From the NCBI RefSeq assembly GCF_026262505.1, contig NC_067205.1:10540001-10604000 (forward strand): a DNA stretch of 64,000 nt. Reading direction: 5' to 3'. Position numbers and translations under genes: made by a program. The stretch's first letter is position 1. The number at the start of each line of letters is the position of its first letter. The notes beneath the pieces are model-generated. The model made no database searches. It had not been told where the DNA came from and was given only the letters and a program-made list of their open reading frames with translations. This document shows positions 23,601 through 28,823 of this stretch, piece by piece. Origin of the DNA: Trichomonas vaginalis G3 (Eukaryota; Parabasalia; Trichomonadida; Trichomonadidae).

Positions 23601-25699
23601 TCTGTTTCTGATTTAGACAAGAGTTTAGTTTTAGCAACATTTGCGGGTATTGAAGAAATAACTTCTTGTTTTACATCGATGACTTGATCTCCACGATAAA
23701 CTTTCTTCAATTTGATGACTTTTCTAAGTGTAATAACTGATCTTTGCTGAACAGTTGGAACTGATTCAGGAGCTGGTTGTTGAGGAATGATAAACTGTGA
23801 ATTATTTAAAATCTTTGTTTGTACCTTTTTAGTAGGAATTTCAGTGTATTCAGCATTATTTTCAATTATTTCTGGTTGAGAAATTTGTTTTTGTTCTTCA
23901 GGTTCTTTATAATGATCAGAAACATTAATTGGTTCTTCTTTTTGTTCTTGATAATTAATGTTATTATTAATTTGTTCATCTTGTTCAAGGAACTGTTCAG
24001 AGATCTGATCATCATCTTGTAATTGTTGTATCAATGGTTTGTAAGTTTCAACAATTGGTTCAATGTTAGGAGGAGCTGGTGGATTTGATCTTATTTCTGT
24101 TTCAGATCTCATTTCATCAGGAATATCAGGGATAAATGGTCTTGGGGCTTCATATGGATTATATTCTTCCTCTTCTTCGAATTCTTTTGTTTGGTTCTTT
24201 CTCTGCAACTTCTTTAAAAGTTTCTTTTGTGCAGCAGACATCTTTTTCTTCTTTCCTGATTTCTTTCCATTGTTTACCAAATCAGGATCAGGTTCAATCT
24301 CCAAGATACGAACTGGTTCCGGTTCCGGCTCAGGTTCTTTAACTGATTCCGGTTCTTTAATTGATTCTTTGATTGATTCCGGTTCTTTTAATGATTCTTT
24401 GATGGATTCTGGTTCTTTAATTGATTCTTTGATGGATTCTGGTTCTTTAATTGATTCTTTGATTGAATCTGGTTCAGGAATTGTTTCTTGTTCAGAAGAT
24501 TTTTGTTTTTGAACGTTTTTTGTGGCGTTGTTGATTGTCTTTGTTTGGGTTTTGACAATCTGTTGCTTAAGTTGCTGGTGTGTAAGTTTCTTTTCTGGTT
24601 TTTGTTCCTGAACTTTTGGATTATTAATAATTTGAATCTTATTTGTTTCTTTGTTATGAACAACAAGAGTTGCTGGCCTGTTATTCTCTGGTCCTTTCTT
24701 TTCCGCCTTTATTGGCTTCTGTTGAGGTTTTTGAACTTCGATTTCTTCTTGATTATTATTATTTATTAAGTTGTTTCTTGCAGCAGAAGGAGGAAGATTC
24801 TTCTTGGGCATAAAGATAGAAAGCGGAGCTCTGTTTGTTCGCTTTGGCATATGGATACCTTCGAAAGGATCATTTACCATAATTCTTGTATCTGGAGTAA
24901 GAGAAGAGATTGAATCAACTAATCTCGTTGGAACAAAATCTGGCATTAACGAATCTTTGGTCATATCGATCTTTGGTCTTGGTTTTGGAGGAATAATTTC
25001 CTGTATTTTTTCCTGTATCTTTTCTGGCTTCTTTTGCTGCATTGTAGGAATAAGTGTCTTTTGTTCGCGTTGCAAACTGGTTCCTAATTTGTATGTTTTG
25101 ATTGTATATTTGAGATTTCCTTTTTCATCAAATTTTTGTTCGTTAATAACATCATCGTGACTTATTGGAACAGGTTTGTATTTTTGAACTTTCTCTACTC
25201 TGATGTTTGGATAGTAGGCACTGCTGTATTTGTCTTGAGTTGTATTTGATGTTTTGTTTCCTTCATCAATAGGCTGATTGTTTGCTTCTTGATCATCTAT
25301 GATTTGTAATGACGATTGAGATGCTGATTTTCCTTTGAATTTATCACTGGATTTATTTTCATCTTCACTTGAAGCGAATTTTTCTGATTGCTTTGAATCT
25401 GATTTAGATGTGACAGAAGCAGTTTCTTCCTTTTTCAACTTTTCTTGTAAATCTAATTTTTCTTTTCTCATAATTGCAGTATCGATTGCGTGGCGATCTT
25501 TTCCTTCAGATAATTTCTTTCTGTTTGACCCGGTTTTGATTTTAGCTTGTAAATCTGGATGTCTGGTTAATTCTACTAAGGATGCAAGAAATGGTTCCTC
25601 TGTATAGAGAGGACCAAAATCAAATTCATTCAGATAAACTACCCTTGTTCGATAGCATGCAAAAATATCATCTTCACTGTATTTTTTCGGCGTGAACAT
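5651..25699 (-). CDS. Giant modular repeat / coiled-coil protein, about 6682 aa
   Basis: One uninterrupted frame of 20 kb. The ATG at 25699 is chosen because a TGTCACTTTT initiator-like sequence lies 33 bp before it and the protein starts cleanly (MFTPKKYSEDDIF). In order: a short N-terminal segment with aromatic residues (about 1-50); Lys/Glu/Pro/Gln-rich disorder with a SIKESIKEPE repeat (about 405-460); divergent and then close copies of a three-part module (about residues 300-5200, densest at 1670-3670); Pro/Glu/Lys-rich linkers; an almost uninterrupted Glu/Arg/Lys heptad region likely to form a long single helix or coiled coil (about 6015-6440); and a C-terminal segment of about 80 residues with hydrophobic spacing that could fold. 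Each module contains a Trp-containing acidic part ending in GLKYEPK, then F(N/D)KLxxEE, then SFKPKE...KYEAPE. No catalytic motif, signal peptide or membrane helix is seen. A cytoskeletal scaffold is the likely type of role, but this is inference; I do not recognise the family. Confidence 0.85.
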   Translation of the reverse strand: MFTPKKYSEDDIFACYRTRVVYLNEFDFGPLYTEEPFLASLVELTRHPDLQAKIKTGSNRKKLSEGKDRHAIDTAIMRKEKLDLQEKLKKEETASVTSKSDSKQSEKFASSEDENKSSDKFKGKSASQSSLQIIDDQEANNQPIDEGNKTSNTTQDKYSSAYYPNIRVEKVQKYKPVPISHDDVINEQKFDEKGNLKYTIKTYKLGTSLQREQKTLIPTMQQKKPEKIQEKIQEIIPPKPRPKIDMTKDSLMPDFVPTRLVDSISSLTPDTRIMVNDPFEGIHMPKRTNRAPLSIFMPKKNLPPSAARNNLINNNNQEEIEVQKPQQKPIKAEKKGPENNRPATLVVHNKETNKIQIINNPKVQEQKPEKKLTHQQLKQQIVKTQTKTINNATKNVQKQKSSEQETIPEPDSIKESIKEPESIKESIKEPESIKESLKEPESIKESIKEPESVKEPEPEPEPVRILEIEPDPDLVNNGKKSGKKKKMSAAQKKLLKKLQRKNQTKEFEEEEEYNPYEAPRPFIPDIPDEMRSETEIRSNPPAPPNIEPIVETYKPLIQQLQDDDQISEQFLEQDEQINNNINYQEQKEEPINVSDHYKEPEEQKQISQPEIIENNAEYTEIPTKKVQTKILNNSQFIIPQQPAPESVPTVQQRSVITLRKVIKLKKVYRGDQVIDVKQEVISSIPANVAKTKLLSKSETEKRRQEQLQELKKLYDQTTTVAPVITTNETEEIPKKQEDINQLLTDRKSKRSKPSPPRQQQPKQQQQQYVWNDFTYDQNDENDEENEEDDLDLDNLDLPMMAALQNHQQNKAKTEKKKAEMAAKGVERFDEVDIAGMHLTFAPRKADHSVYYGVDIRNLGPDFTPSNIKITKPLKLHGPDIEHILESRKEKLASIMIPKEYLKDRTDTPEIASLKREIRKKLREAALEQRTYKSAWDINADFVREMGRSKEVDHKQINNLKYTAYPQGFGYTPPQEKQNNAGENQTESWEDYDFGWGTKVQGNFGSFDKIMENERLNPTDKIKVVQQTDTSILDELDFGPKPHVERKVAIKILGPAVDPEEQKIQERRKEFKIVPKRAEYKQRMEEAERNKPDTTMFNNLMAEEAENAKKKQSKIRYSPEKTRPSEFDLLMQDEANKTQSKVSTLRPKQKTIWDSVTVQADPVEKTEEEVPGGKTWGLTFKPKPAEKQKAPLRPSLRDDGDDYYGQTRKSFFESLMEEEKAKADAEKAARKSRTQQTKGVLMGRNDFNSLLQEEERKANEPEEETIVDLNETEHIPPNPMNNAPKLIENDEMFWGVEEQYDTNLIGEEAKQQNDQKFSDQKQSVSEVFEEPKQIASEKEEKPSRRERKRRGKSKESPKNEPQNIPAPKQQQQSSSGWDSLSAFQESDPMAGVTNLKYTRLTKAQRAKLNAESVLKTVAFRSKSLAARSSYRAPDYLPDGKEMPVLYEPSNQTWGTLEIDIPEEERIKAMKEKNRLMKVVKIDDDDVTEWGTKRKHNPIDFNLIEKTEIDQSSAKRRARSSNHVTFVGEVTFEPEKKKPKFVAPTIDEIATELPKLEEEEVNVEKWVNGVLGEDKTKEKEEDKKKYPIEEFSKQKRSASAAPSSAFDDPSNWGAAGNEDEMVFVGLTYKPKKFYDIREIQKQEEEKKKQMYHKIKRSKNKQAVDTSALDFSPSTKNRSQYEAPTVDSDFDEPEPYVEKAPERIQAFPEEIEKPIEKFEKPVEKFEKPIEKRPQKQTEKVPEKIEKPIENPYPLQKEESIDLDEIDLSDEEQLIKAALNYKPKPVEKKKKKVDLPTPSKWMSFDFDSLLAEPDEKKRSQSVQPVSTKQRIAALKANQNQPEFQPKQTKSKYEAPSILAEEEPKQEEFDDSWYEINDPHHVPFSGPRNKQQEKKEQQFDQILKEEKTKKEEATNLSFKPKETKSKYEAPDVVSDEEIKPKKKSTPVYRKFSDEDEDKEQKQEEKEKDEWDNVDNEFGEDLEVDGLKYEPKKQEKKESEFDKILKEEKTKHEEATNLSFKPKEKASKYEAPEVISDEEKEILPKRKPEFRKFSDDESEEDNKEQKKEEVNEWDNAKDGFTEELEIDGLKYEPKKQEKKESEFDKLLQEEKTKHEEATNLSFKPKEKASKYEAPEVISDEEKEILPRRKPEFRKFSDDESEEEKEEEKPQPEKSEWEAANDGFTEDLEVDGLKYEPKKQEKKESEFDKIMKEEKAKHEEATNVSFKPKEKSSKYEAPEVVPERKFGPKKKSTPIYRKFSDEDEEEEQKQQEIKEEKEKDEWDNVDNEFGEDLEVDGLKYEPKKKEKKPSEFELILLDEQTKKDDQIRVKRSRSPAKTAELPSFKPKETASKYEAPEIVSDQEKIQSSKGSIVSDHKTTETDEWNHVNDEFGEELEFSGMKYEPKKKEEEKKPEEFEKLLEEEKQKRFESVSEEFVQEEQPKKSKRSRSPTKAAVELPSFKPKETSTKYDAPEVVSDQEKQKSEDEVDVEKWVNNVLGSEKETEKDKEGTTPVSTEEEKPKDEWEAAAGDNFDEDIDIYGLKYEPKQKKQGTEFNKLIEEEKQKKEVKVEEQKPETEESPKKAKRARSPAKATELPTFKPKETSAKFGASEIVSDQEKPEQIPNEEIKEEIKEEEPIPVVAEEEKPKDEWEAAAEDNFDEDIDIYGLKYEPRPKKVQQKKQGTEFNKLIEEEKQKKEIKEEKQKPISQEIAKEESPKKARRARSPVKATELPSFKPKEIDSKFDAPEIASDQEKPEEQEVKPEFKEETKEEEPTPVATEEEKPKDEWEAAAEDNFDEDIDIYGLKYEPKPKPKKEKANFEKLLEEEKQKKEVKVVEQKPVSQEIVKEESPKKARRARSPAKATELPSFKPKETSTKYDAPEVVSDQEKQKSENEVDVEKWVNNVLGSEKETEKDKEGTTPVSTEEEKPKDEWEAAAGDNFDEDIDIYGLKYEPKQKKQGTEFNKLIEEEKQKKEVKVEEQKPETEESPKKAKRARSPAKATELPTFKPKETSAKFGAPEIVSDQEKPEQIPNEEIKEEIKEEEPIPVVAEEEKPKDEWEAAAEDNFDEDIDIYGLKYEPKPKPKKEKANFEKLLEEEKQKKEVKVVEQKPVSQEIVKEESPKKARRARSPAKATELPSFKPKETSTKYDAPEVVSDQEKQKSEDEVDVEKWVNNVLDSEKETEKDKEGTTPVSTEEEKPKDEWEAAAGDNFDEDIDIYGLKYEHKQKPKKDKAEFNKLIEEEKQKEEESPKKVKRGRSPAKMVEKPEFKPKEKESKIEAPEATEEQIRTKAPEEEEEEEIDLNDVLELQNQVVSNDDWDNLDNFIEDDIEIEGLKYQPKKKEQKKQEFNKLIEEEKAHSGQTEAVLENTTFKPKEKKSKSEAPSIDQVKKEKKSPQIKDFNEIQPEEEEKVEQTVKEEVVDEWNNNETFTEEMEIDGLKYEPKQKSKKVEMKHSDEFNKLIEEENKAEKLKEQQLKPAFTPKSKQHKYDAPEIVNDQKESKKPVYKDFVSDEEQKQEDQKEIKEEKVKDEWEDIHEEFQEENYPIDGLKYVPKTTKISPENIVPSDEPKISDFDRIMMQEEKKRSSSPQPVSFQKKKQQQTKVTIDLPSFKPSTTKKSNYEAPEVTDEQIKVEEKGKPVQKEEIEVVEEKQVDEWNETTFDEGMDYDGLKYIPKQQHSVEKPSKQKTEVKFTEKPKQQQKEQKKEFNAWNAAAGEFAGDEEEKKESNYVVKPIDIKPKQIRSTSPSARQGKKLFEELLDEEKKLHEKELEEKQKKQKEMKQKAEIHPRFTEDFDEFPEEEESSRAKIPIDISKIVKSPTYLSQKKTIIKDLFPPGFEPGSFEQELPPGYEEQTKPIQPEQIINKEQPKKEEKVKPLQPEQIVATEKKEKEQPTKKEEVQPKKAEKVPQKPVEKVVKEQPTKKEEIKPVKTEKVSPKPVKEEVKPKEQPIKKAKEEVKQEKVIKEQPKKEEKPISSDLSKLQKFIIKNEKIIDNESKEKKKRSVSPPPFAVRAKPTKKKVIKTKEILQELQTITKKKQTKPEKKKEEPKLPEKVPEEDVHAKVPLPLKSLPDDFDLLISSDQSSNMLISDSDLELPDNLFGNDSQLFKESSGSDDKFSDGPMFESSDELPMTLLDNVQQIKKHESKDNIKEQEEEEKDDADNEDWTLENDDDMSPFEFEKKSSPEQKEKESSNSMEEEEIEVVETKKVPVLVQEEVEIVEESKLLANNVIERVKKSANKKRSSSPQPVSFQKTKKFLESKEIVVPLQQTKKQQNIPVEEQITFEEQPKTEIKPIEPSQFMTDESQVSEPPKQVEEEIVKTPLEEIKQSMKKLTEKPSKKQTKPSKTSQPSFKPKSQTKKMEEPEVQEEQIKPIEKPEKPVEKVPEKQTKNEEKPQKVTEKPIEKVTEKVEEKVEEKPKQSESAWNMDSDDWGAAEFAEDDIFFGTGLVYKPNPNSNKQENKAKTNKKSAYAKSKSSFDTLYDDEAYLEKSRKDKEEATRIRDIFDEVDQLTAKKPTKSSVEIPDIFLTKKDEIADKNKHGAVEVFDDSVDVINGFWGPIRVQPQTKTTFDIIDEEEKTKEEKVKINRQKQRSRSAAPTSLGFTPKKTTTYQPPEYVPPNEDKKEIKQKKSSIREMPDISPEELDEIMSVEIPERKDYKIERYDSWEAAENNIFNEEDDISIIGRKYTPIEIKLNPARSRSLSKSDTNEMKFTAPILGKFVTTTFNEIMTEEQKINSFNHSKYTQRSKSVMPTRRRKRDPTEPIPEVEFSPSHKSFIEAPTYESDQEQPPEPKPKEIKDKFLEEEQQPEPQITWKVDSWDDFKSDQFNEDEDLILMPTFYHPKPDAPKFQVAKRERKTQSKSKSEKPPRKLKSDAIEKADQVLRDHQNVIKLAEKQQQQTQTQTKTKPTESDIRVYDESAKSLGQDWGEKPKQTTTMNFDSLVAEENEKEKIKDAAIKVDFEPHTFVPKYEPPTYDETAPVLPPEEKSEEEKTIEIKYEEDSAEFDPMGVKAKVREYHDDIDNWKATDDILEDVMIGRQYTPRKNDEYIQQFWDETKRAKVQSQRAKSELPRANKRDKSKDKDKLVHVADPNIELKWHVDPTKVVNNMDTDFSKIMESEQIKAENEEKSEKAKMVIDLDEEQASEKVTKMIYRRKEKKEKYVPLNDEEIKEFEEAIKPINERATVSRISAQRKSRPVLEPFTESIEFTPEPIDPVTSTAPDYPYLAEDEENYKKEKIEEDKKQMDEKLGKLEAEHKKEEMKKEFLKSKFFEEFNEWENASKLIFVEDPPPGLVMQQFVSKFEEYKPINVSKKQQPDQPSPNRRQIRGPVKRGKVQVEEPEIELSFYDAPEEKEEPKSVVIKTPVLKIGGKNGPLQLPAKFLPPAVKIGRKKQVDQPAKENVSEKQTNVSAAHSVLDGIINPVPEPAQEQTEEPIIPVTKLDEPIIGPKVNLFSPQKFERTDLKPVEKSNSIEESKPVKELTVVKKNPTRKVKQQVQEPVPIVVKTEEKPNIEIPQEKQVVPKKPGVIGAPTISFDELMKREEKVAKGEEKEENIDIGWVQQQLPKSIPTVSVSKWVKPKRVQPQEEEKQRKPSPKKSQKKKQKNEENNQQKLRFKPIMPLPIKRKEPVTDTSTYTRPVPMVEPKATTTFFPATLKYINEDGKLVVENMFSVPQPPKKPSLSIRRTKAGTTEVETTVFTPKEEEKKEVEQEIKQPENVEQVEEEKNEVPTVELPEKEKLSVGKKPEEFDLKKWARNDELMHNEGVEEEEIPDVTKIVPEKPKEEENIPNFWLDEVSPEEVALVEKEEEERKKQQEMQQPKPEEIETSLPEGIKPVERPQTEEQIPTFEELEGKKPEEVSTPTEEAVEEKKPEETKVSEEEKKIEETISEVKPEEQKPTEEETVKEEKVEETIKPAEEEKKEEVSVAEKEEPTKVEEEKPKTEETVKPEEEKPVEEKKEEIKETPKTEEVKEEQKPTEEEKEEKKEEAVKPEESKKEEKKEEQGKEEEEYEYEYVYEEEDVPEKEEEKGPSPEELMENFRKEAFKRAEERKRIEAEEEKKREEERKIRRMQQLEKEREEAIKREEEKKRQKELEELREFEMANEERTISENEALAAELQKGPMTEERSRMLAFQRERMRRKQFKEEVMEEEAADRRKQKKRQEEEERRRVREERLKIKRMMEQQEREQMRASFSAVDRKVNALFNSKARVLEAEEKLKQQKEEKLTQQRAERDAQIKQRQAILQAELERRRLADFERFTPKNKKKQMMEQLAKAAEEQRLREIQEEEERRRKEEEEIRRSKMTEEEKRKEKELEEQKKREEKKLREEQRRRQYEEEQKRLQEEQRRKQEAILEEKRKAAEEMRRKFEEKMKEKEEEQRRAEEMRKKAEEVMEKIIENQDKQEAVIIDAHEEEIRRLQELADKKLEAKMRKRQRRQAKYGKRRNEDDTLFESTSSSDEEEEQAEEEKHETTEEQKKKENEEIPTWNTENEEKKDLKIIPAKYTEKKARNVIDIIDPTSQWTYDDLTEQETKNSQQSFFSRLLLEEESLLKAKQKQKSNEPKDEMAAKMGDFDEIETGTFTWQSAKKDPTRDELRNVFQRISAKNTRKKSPQKKGVGYMQRLSQSESRQILSKPNKDKVLVLSALLRANVADINWDEFVESIYGRSREDIVYALMSVTSKANAESITAKFIEKFK
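14700..20700 (-). repeat. Core module array inside the giant gene
   Basis: About sixteen close copies of the K(Y/F)(E/D)APE block, each paired with upstream GLKYEPK and FNKLIEEEK blocks, occur here at roughly 100-140 residues per unit. More divergent copies (for example QYEAPT, YQPPEY, FIEAPT, KYEPPT, FYDAPE) lie on both sides. The repeats are visible in DNA as recurrent TTCATACTTCAATCC and GGAGCTTCGTATTT strings on the plus strand. Confidence 0.85.
16050..18340 (-). repeat. Near-identical recent segmental duplications within the giant gene
   Basis: Long stretches recur almost base for base. The block at about 16.05-16.30 kb recurs at 16.87-17.12 and 18.08-18.33 kb. The block at 16.30-16.50 recurs at 17.12-17.33. 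The block at 16.50-16.87 recurs at 17.72-18.08. The mosaic order points to recent unequal exchange or gene conversion inside the array while the frame was kept. Confidence 0.85.
24320..24480 (-). repeat. SIKESIKEPE short tandem repeat
   Basis: About four tandem copies of a 12-residue unit (SIKEPE / SIKESIKEPE, one copy SLKEPE) flank a short EPEPEPEP run. On the plus strand it appears as repeated TTCTTTAATTGATTC strings. Confidence 0.75.
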
Positions 25700-26161
25700 G
25701 ATATTTCTGAAATCTTTGGAGAAAAGTGACAATTTCTTAATTCTTGATACTTCATAAATCTTGTTTAACACCAAAAGTTACGCATATAATTTTTCATCAA
25801 CATTTATCGTTAATTTTGCATTCAAAGGAAACGAAAAGTGACGTTGTATCGAAAGTTCCAAAAATTCGAATCCAAAAAAAAAATTCAAAATCAAATAGGA
25901 TTTTGGAGTTAGTCACCTCGGATTGTCTCCGTTTTAACATTGAATTTTCATATAACACCAGAGAAGATTCACAGATCTTGATTTCGCAGTAGAATATAGA
26001 GAGATTGAATGTTTCAAATAGATCATTGACTATGATAAGAAAGTGAAATGTATTTCCCATGTATAAGTAAAAGAATTGATTGAAAGAAGATATAAAAATT
26101 CTATGAAGTTCATTTCCAATACATAAACACACAATTTACTAGTTACAACAACAAAGTGAAT
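25700..26161. promoter_or_regulatory. Intergenic region with promoter of the giant gene
   Basis: Reading toward the giant gene (minus strand), TGTCACTTTT at 25732-25741 contains TCACT, which fits the trichomonad initiator, 33 bp before the ATG. A second copy of the same string lies at 25834-25843 (AAAAGTGACG on the plus strand). No coding sequence is seen otherwise. Confidence 0.5.
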
Positions 26162-27397
26162 TTAGTTTTTCATAGGAACATCAATAATAGGATCAAAATT
26201 GTAATCACCTTTCGTAACTGCATGAACCAGTCCAAGTGTATTATCCCAGTGACCGTGTTCTGAACAGTAAACTATTTTCTTGGCTAAAGTAACTGCTTGA
26301 GGAATATTTACAAGGTAATTTGCACTCAAGTTCTTTGGAAGGGGAATTGTAATGCCAATCATGTATAAATTGGATGTTAAACATAGCTGAATGTTTGGTT
26401 TATCAAAGTGGCCAAAAATTAAAAGCATTGGTGTTTTTTCTTGCATATATATGGTATTGTAGACCGTTGAACCGCTAGGACAAATAAAAGCCCTAATGTG
26501 AGCAAAGAACTTAGCTGCATATTCAATCTTTTTAATGAATGGAGCATAATAATGCCAAACTTGATTATCGGGGAGTTTAACATCTTTATTCGGAGCTTCA
26601 AGTAGCTGTTCATGGTTCTGTATTTGTCGTAGATTTCTGCCTACTCTATTAAACACGTAATACTTTGTTGGTTTAATCGTAGTTAAATTTAATTTGTTTC
26701 TAACAACATTTCGCAATCTCTTGATGCCACCAATTGTAACTGAATGAGCATGTTCACATCCTGTCACGAAATAAAGTTCTTTGACAAAAACTTGCTCTTG
26801 ATTATTCAAATTTAGTACTGTAGCATTATATCCGAGGAAATTAAGCCATTGAATAGTATGATAATATCCTGCATTTGTTTGGAGTGTTACAACATGTACA
26901 TTCTTCAAATGTTCTGGTAAATACATTAAACCTGAACAAAAATCATGAATTACATGGCTCCATTGCCAATAATGTTGGACGTATGCTATACCGACATCAT
27001 AAAATCCAACAATTTTCATCTGATAATCTACTGGTACGTCTTTCTTATACAATTTAATATGAGAATTTTCAACTGAACATATTCTTCCTAAGTAAGCATT
27101 CCTAAACAATCCTGTATAAACATTTGACTGCAGTAAGCATGATGGATTAATTGCACAATAGATGTTGAACTTCCTTTTTGTTAATAATGTTCTAGAAAGT
27201 TGTGATGGATCAATAGAATCGTGATATTTTTTCAAATCCGAACAGTTAAGGTTGAAAAACCAGGTGAAATTTAGCACCGGCCTGCCTGGGAAAAATTTAA
27301 TTTCACAATCGATTGAACATGGTAATTTAGAAATTGCTAGAAGGGATATAACGAAAAATAGATGAAAAATAGCTATTTGAGTTAGCAATTTTGTCAT
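26162..27397 (-). CDS. GT61-like (DUF563) glycosyltransferase, 411 aa
   Basis: The protein starts with a hydrophobic signal-anchor (residues about 7-24), as expected for a type II Golgi enzyme. The middle and C-terminal parts follow the GT61/DUF563 pattern: a conserved Arg-rich segment (FNRVGRNLRQIQNHEQLLEA, near residue 255) and, about 60 residues later, PSGSTVYNTIYM followed by a hydrophobic beta strand. The latter corresponds to the HGAG-N-FM region of the family, although the usual His is not kept. These enzymes transfer sugars such as xylose or GlcNAc to glycoproteins, and T. vaginalis has relatives whose substrate is unknown. Several Cys and N-glycosylation sequons fit a lumenal domain. 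Family assignment is moderate; the donor and acceptor are not predictable. Confidence 0.6.
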   Translation of the reverse strand: MTKLLTQIAIFHLFFVISLLAISKLPCSIDCEIKFFPGRPVLNFTWFFNLNCSDLKKYHDSIDPSQLSRTLLTKRKFNIYCAINPSCLLQSNVYTGLFRNAYLGRICSVENSHIKLYKKDVPVDYQMKIVGFYDVGIAYVQHYWQWSHVIHDFCSGLMYLPEHLKNVHVVTLQTNAGYYHTIQWLNFLGYNATVLNLNNQEQVFVKELYFVTGCEHAHSVTIGGIKRLRNVVRNKLNLTTIKPTKYYVFNRVGRNLRQIQNHEQLLEAPNKDVKLPDNQVWHYYAPFIKKIEYAAKFFAHIRAFICPSGSTVYNTIYMQEKTPMLLIFGHFDKPNIQLCLTSNLYMIGITIPLPKNLSANYLVNIPQAVTLAKKIVYCSEHGHWDNTLGLVHAVTKGDYNFDPIIDVPMKN

Positions 27398-28646
27398 TCT
27401 CCGCCTCTGATTTTGACATGATAAAAAAATTGTTTAGAGGTCATTTGAATAGATATTAATATAACTCATGTAATTAAAAAAAATAATTATTCGTAAACTT
27501 TTGAAAATTCATAAGAAGACGATAAATTATGGCCTTTCTTTTTAAGGGTCCACTGTAAGGCCAAATAAGGCCTATCGTCATCCCAAAAATATTGCTCAAG
27601 ATGGTGTTTTACTAAGACCCAAAACTTAAAAAAACACAAAAAAATTAACTTTACTCTTTTGAGATCCTTATCAGATGTGCAACAATTTGATGCAGTATCG
27701 CAATTCGAATCCGATTTTTTAATGTAGATGTACTCTAACATTCTTGAAAAAATGCAAAATGATATTAATTAAGCTTTTCATTTCTGTATCATACACGAAA
27801 CAAAATCATTTATTATACTAAAATTTATCAAAGTTTGAATAATGAAAAAAATAATATCTAAATTTTTACATTGAGTCGGCTATTGATATGGTCAATATTA
27901 AATCGTTTAAAAATGGGCATTGGCCAGAATAATACCTACTAAAATACACTTTTTTTTTAAATGTTATCAATTTGTTATGGTATATCTTTATGATAATGAA
28001 TAAAATGCTTATCTTTCATAAGTAAATACATAATTTATGCTGGAACACAAAAAATAACACGAAAATTTTTTGCCAACATTTCAAAACAAAGGATAATGTT
28101 TTGAATATATAAGCAATAATACTTTGTCTGGAGAATTAAATTTGTGCTATCCAATTGTCAATTCTTTGAATTTTTTATAAAATGCACGATATTCTGACAT
28201 TAGCCTCTTTAAATATAAACTACATGCATCACAATATTAGTATGTAATGGCATTAAAGCGAATTTCCTAATTTCTTCTCAATTTAATTCCTAGAAAAACT
28301 TAGGAATTAATGATTGGAAATAGGTCAAAAAATTCCTAATATAAAATTCATACTTATAATAAAATCAAAATTCGAAAATATCTATTTTTCAAAACACGCA
28401 TCCAGGAGCAAAAAAATAGGAAAAAATCATGTTCTTATAAAACTCGCTGATTTTGCAATTTTTATGTGATTTGAAGTGATAGAATATATTATCATCTTAT
28501 TAAAACATATACTTCATTGTTACATTCACAAAATATTAATCAGAACACTAGGAAAAGTGGATTTTCGAAAAAAAGACGATAATGATTATTTGCAAATCGC
28601 CTCTCAATTTTGAGAGACTTTCAATTTTTACAGTGGACCCTTAAGA
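27398..28646. other. AT-rich region bounded by inverted repeats, upstream of eL29
   Basis: No convincing gene is present. A reverse 84-codon frame at 27487-27741 overlaps the left inverted repeat and has no recognisable domain. The inverted repeats at 27531-27558 and 28628-28653 are listed separately. Confidence 0.4.
27531..27558 (-). repeat. Inverted copy of the eL29 start-region sequence
   Basis: TTAAGGGTCCACTGTAA (27542-27558) is the exact reverse complement of 28628-28644. The flanking bases also resemble each other: read on the minus strand, GAAAGGCC here against GAATGGCC over the eL29 start codon. The total is about 25 matched positions. Confidence 0.8.
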
Positions 28647-28653
28647 ATGGCCA
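28628..28653 (+). repeat. Partner of the 27531-27558 inverted repeat, over the eL29 start
   Basis: The exact 17-bp core ends three bases before the eL29 ATG (28647). The similarity continues through ATGGCC. Confidence 0.8.
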
Positions 28654-28823
28654 AGCGTTCTAACACATCTGCACACAACAGAAGCCACCAGCACCACCGC
28701 AATGGTATCCATAAGTGCGTTGTCAAGAAACTCTGGTTCGAGAAGGGAATGAACGCCAAGTTCCTCCGCAACGCCCGCTATGCTAAGGCTGGACAGAACA
28801 AGTCCGAGGAAGAGGAAGAGTAA
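28647..28823 (+). CDS. RPL29: 60S ribosomal protein eL29, 58 aa
   Basis: The start MAKRSNTSAHNRSHQHHRNGI followed by KFLRNARYAK is the typical eL29 signature (MAKSKNHTxHNQxxKxHRNGI...KFLRNxRxAKK). This small basic protein sits on the surface of the large ribosomal subunit. The usual family length is 50-65 residues in protists. The codon use is GC-rich and C-ending compared with neighbours, as expected for a highly expressed gene. The C-terminus ends in an unusual acidic run (SEEEEE). There is no TCA-type initiator right before the ATG; instead TTACAGTGGACCCTTAA is present. Confidence 0.95.
   Translation: MAKRSNTSAHNRSHQHHRNGIHKCVVKKLWFEKGMNAKFLRNARYAKAGQNKSEEEEE

Noticed and set aside
25597-25699. 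eIF4E-binding motif (YxxxxL-phi) in the N-terminus of the giant protein (YSEDDIF)
   Set aside because: The key Leu is Ile, and a seven-residue pattern is too short to support a function in such a long protein.
27487-27741. 84-codon reverse frame as a gene
   Set aside because: It runs through the inverted repeat, has no domain and no initiator, and begins in low-complexity sequence.
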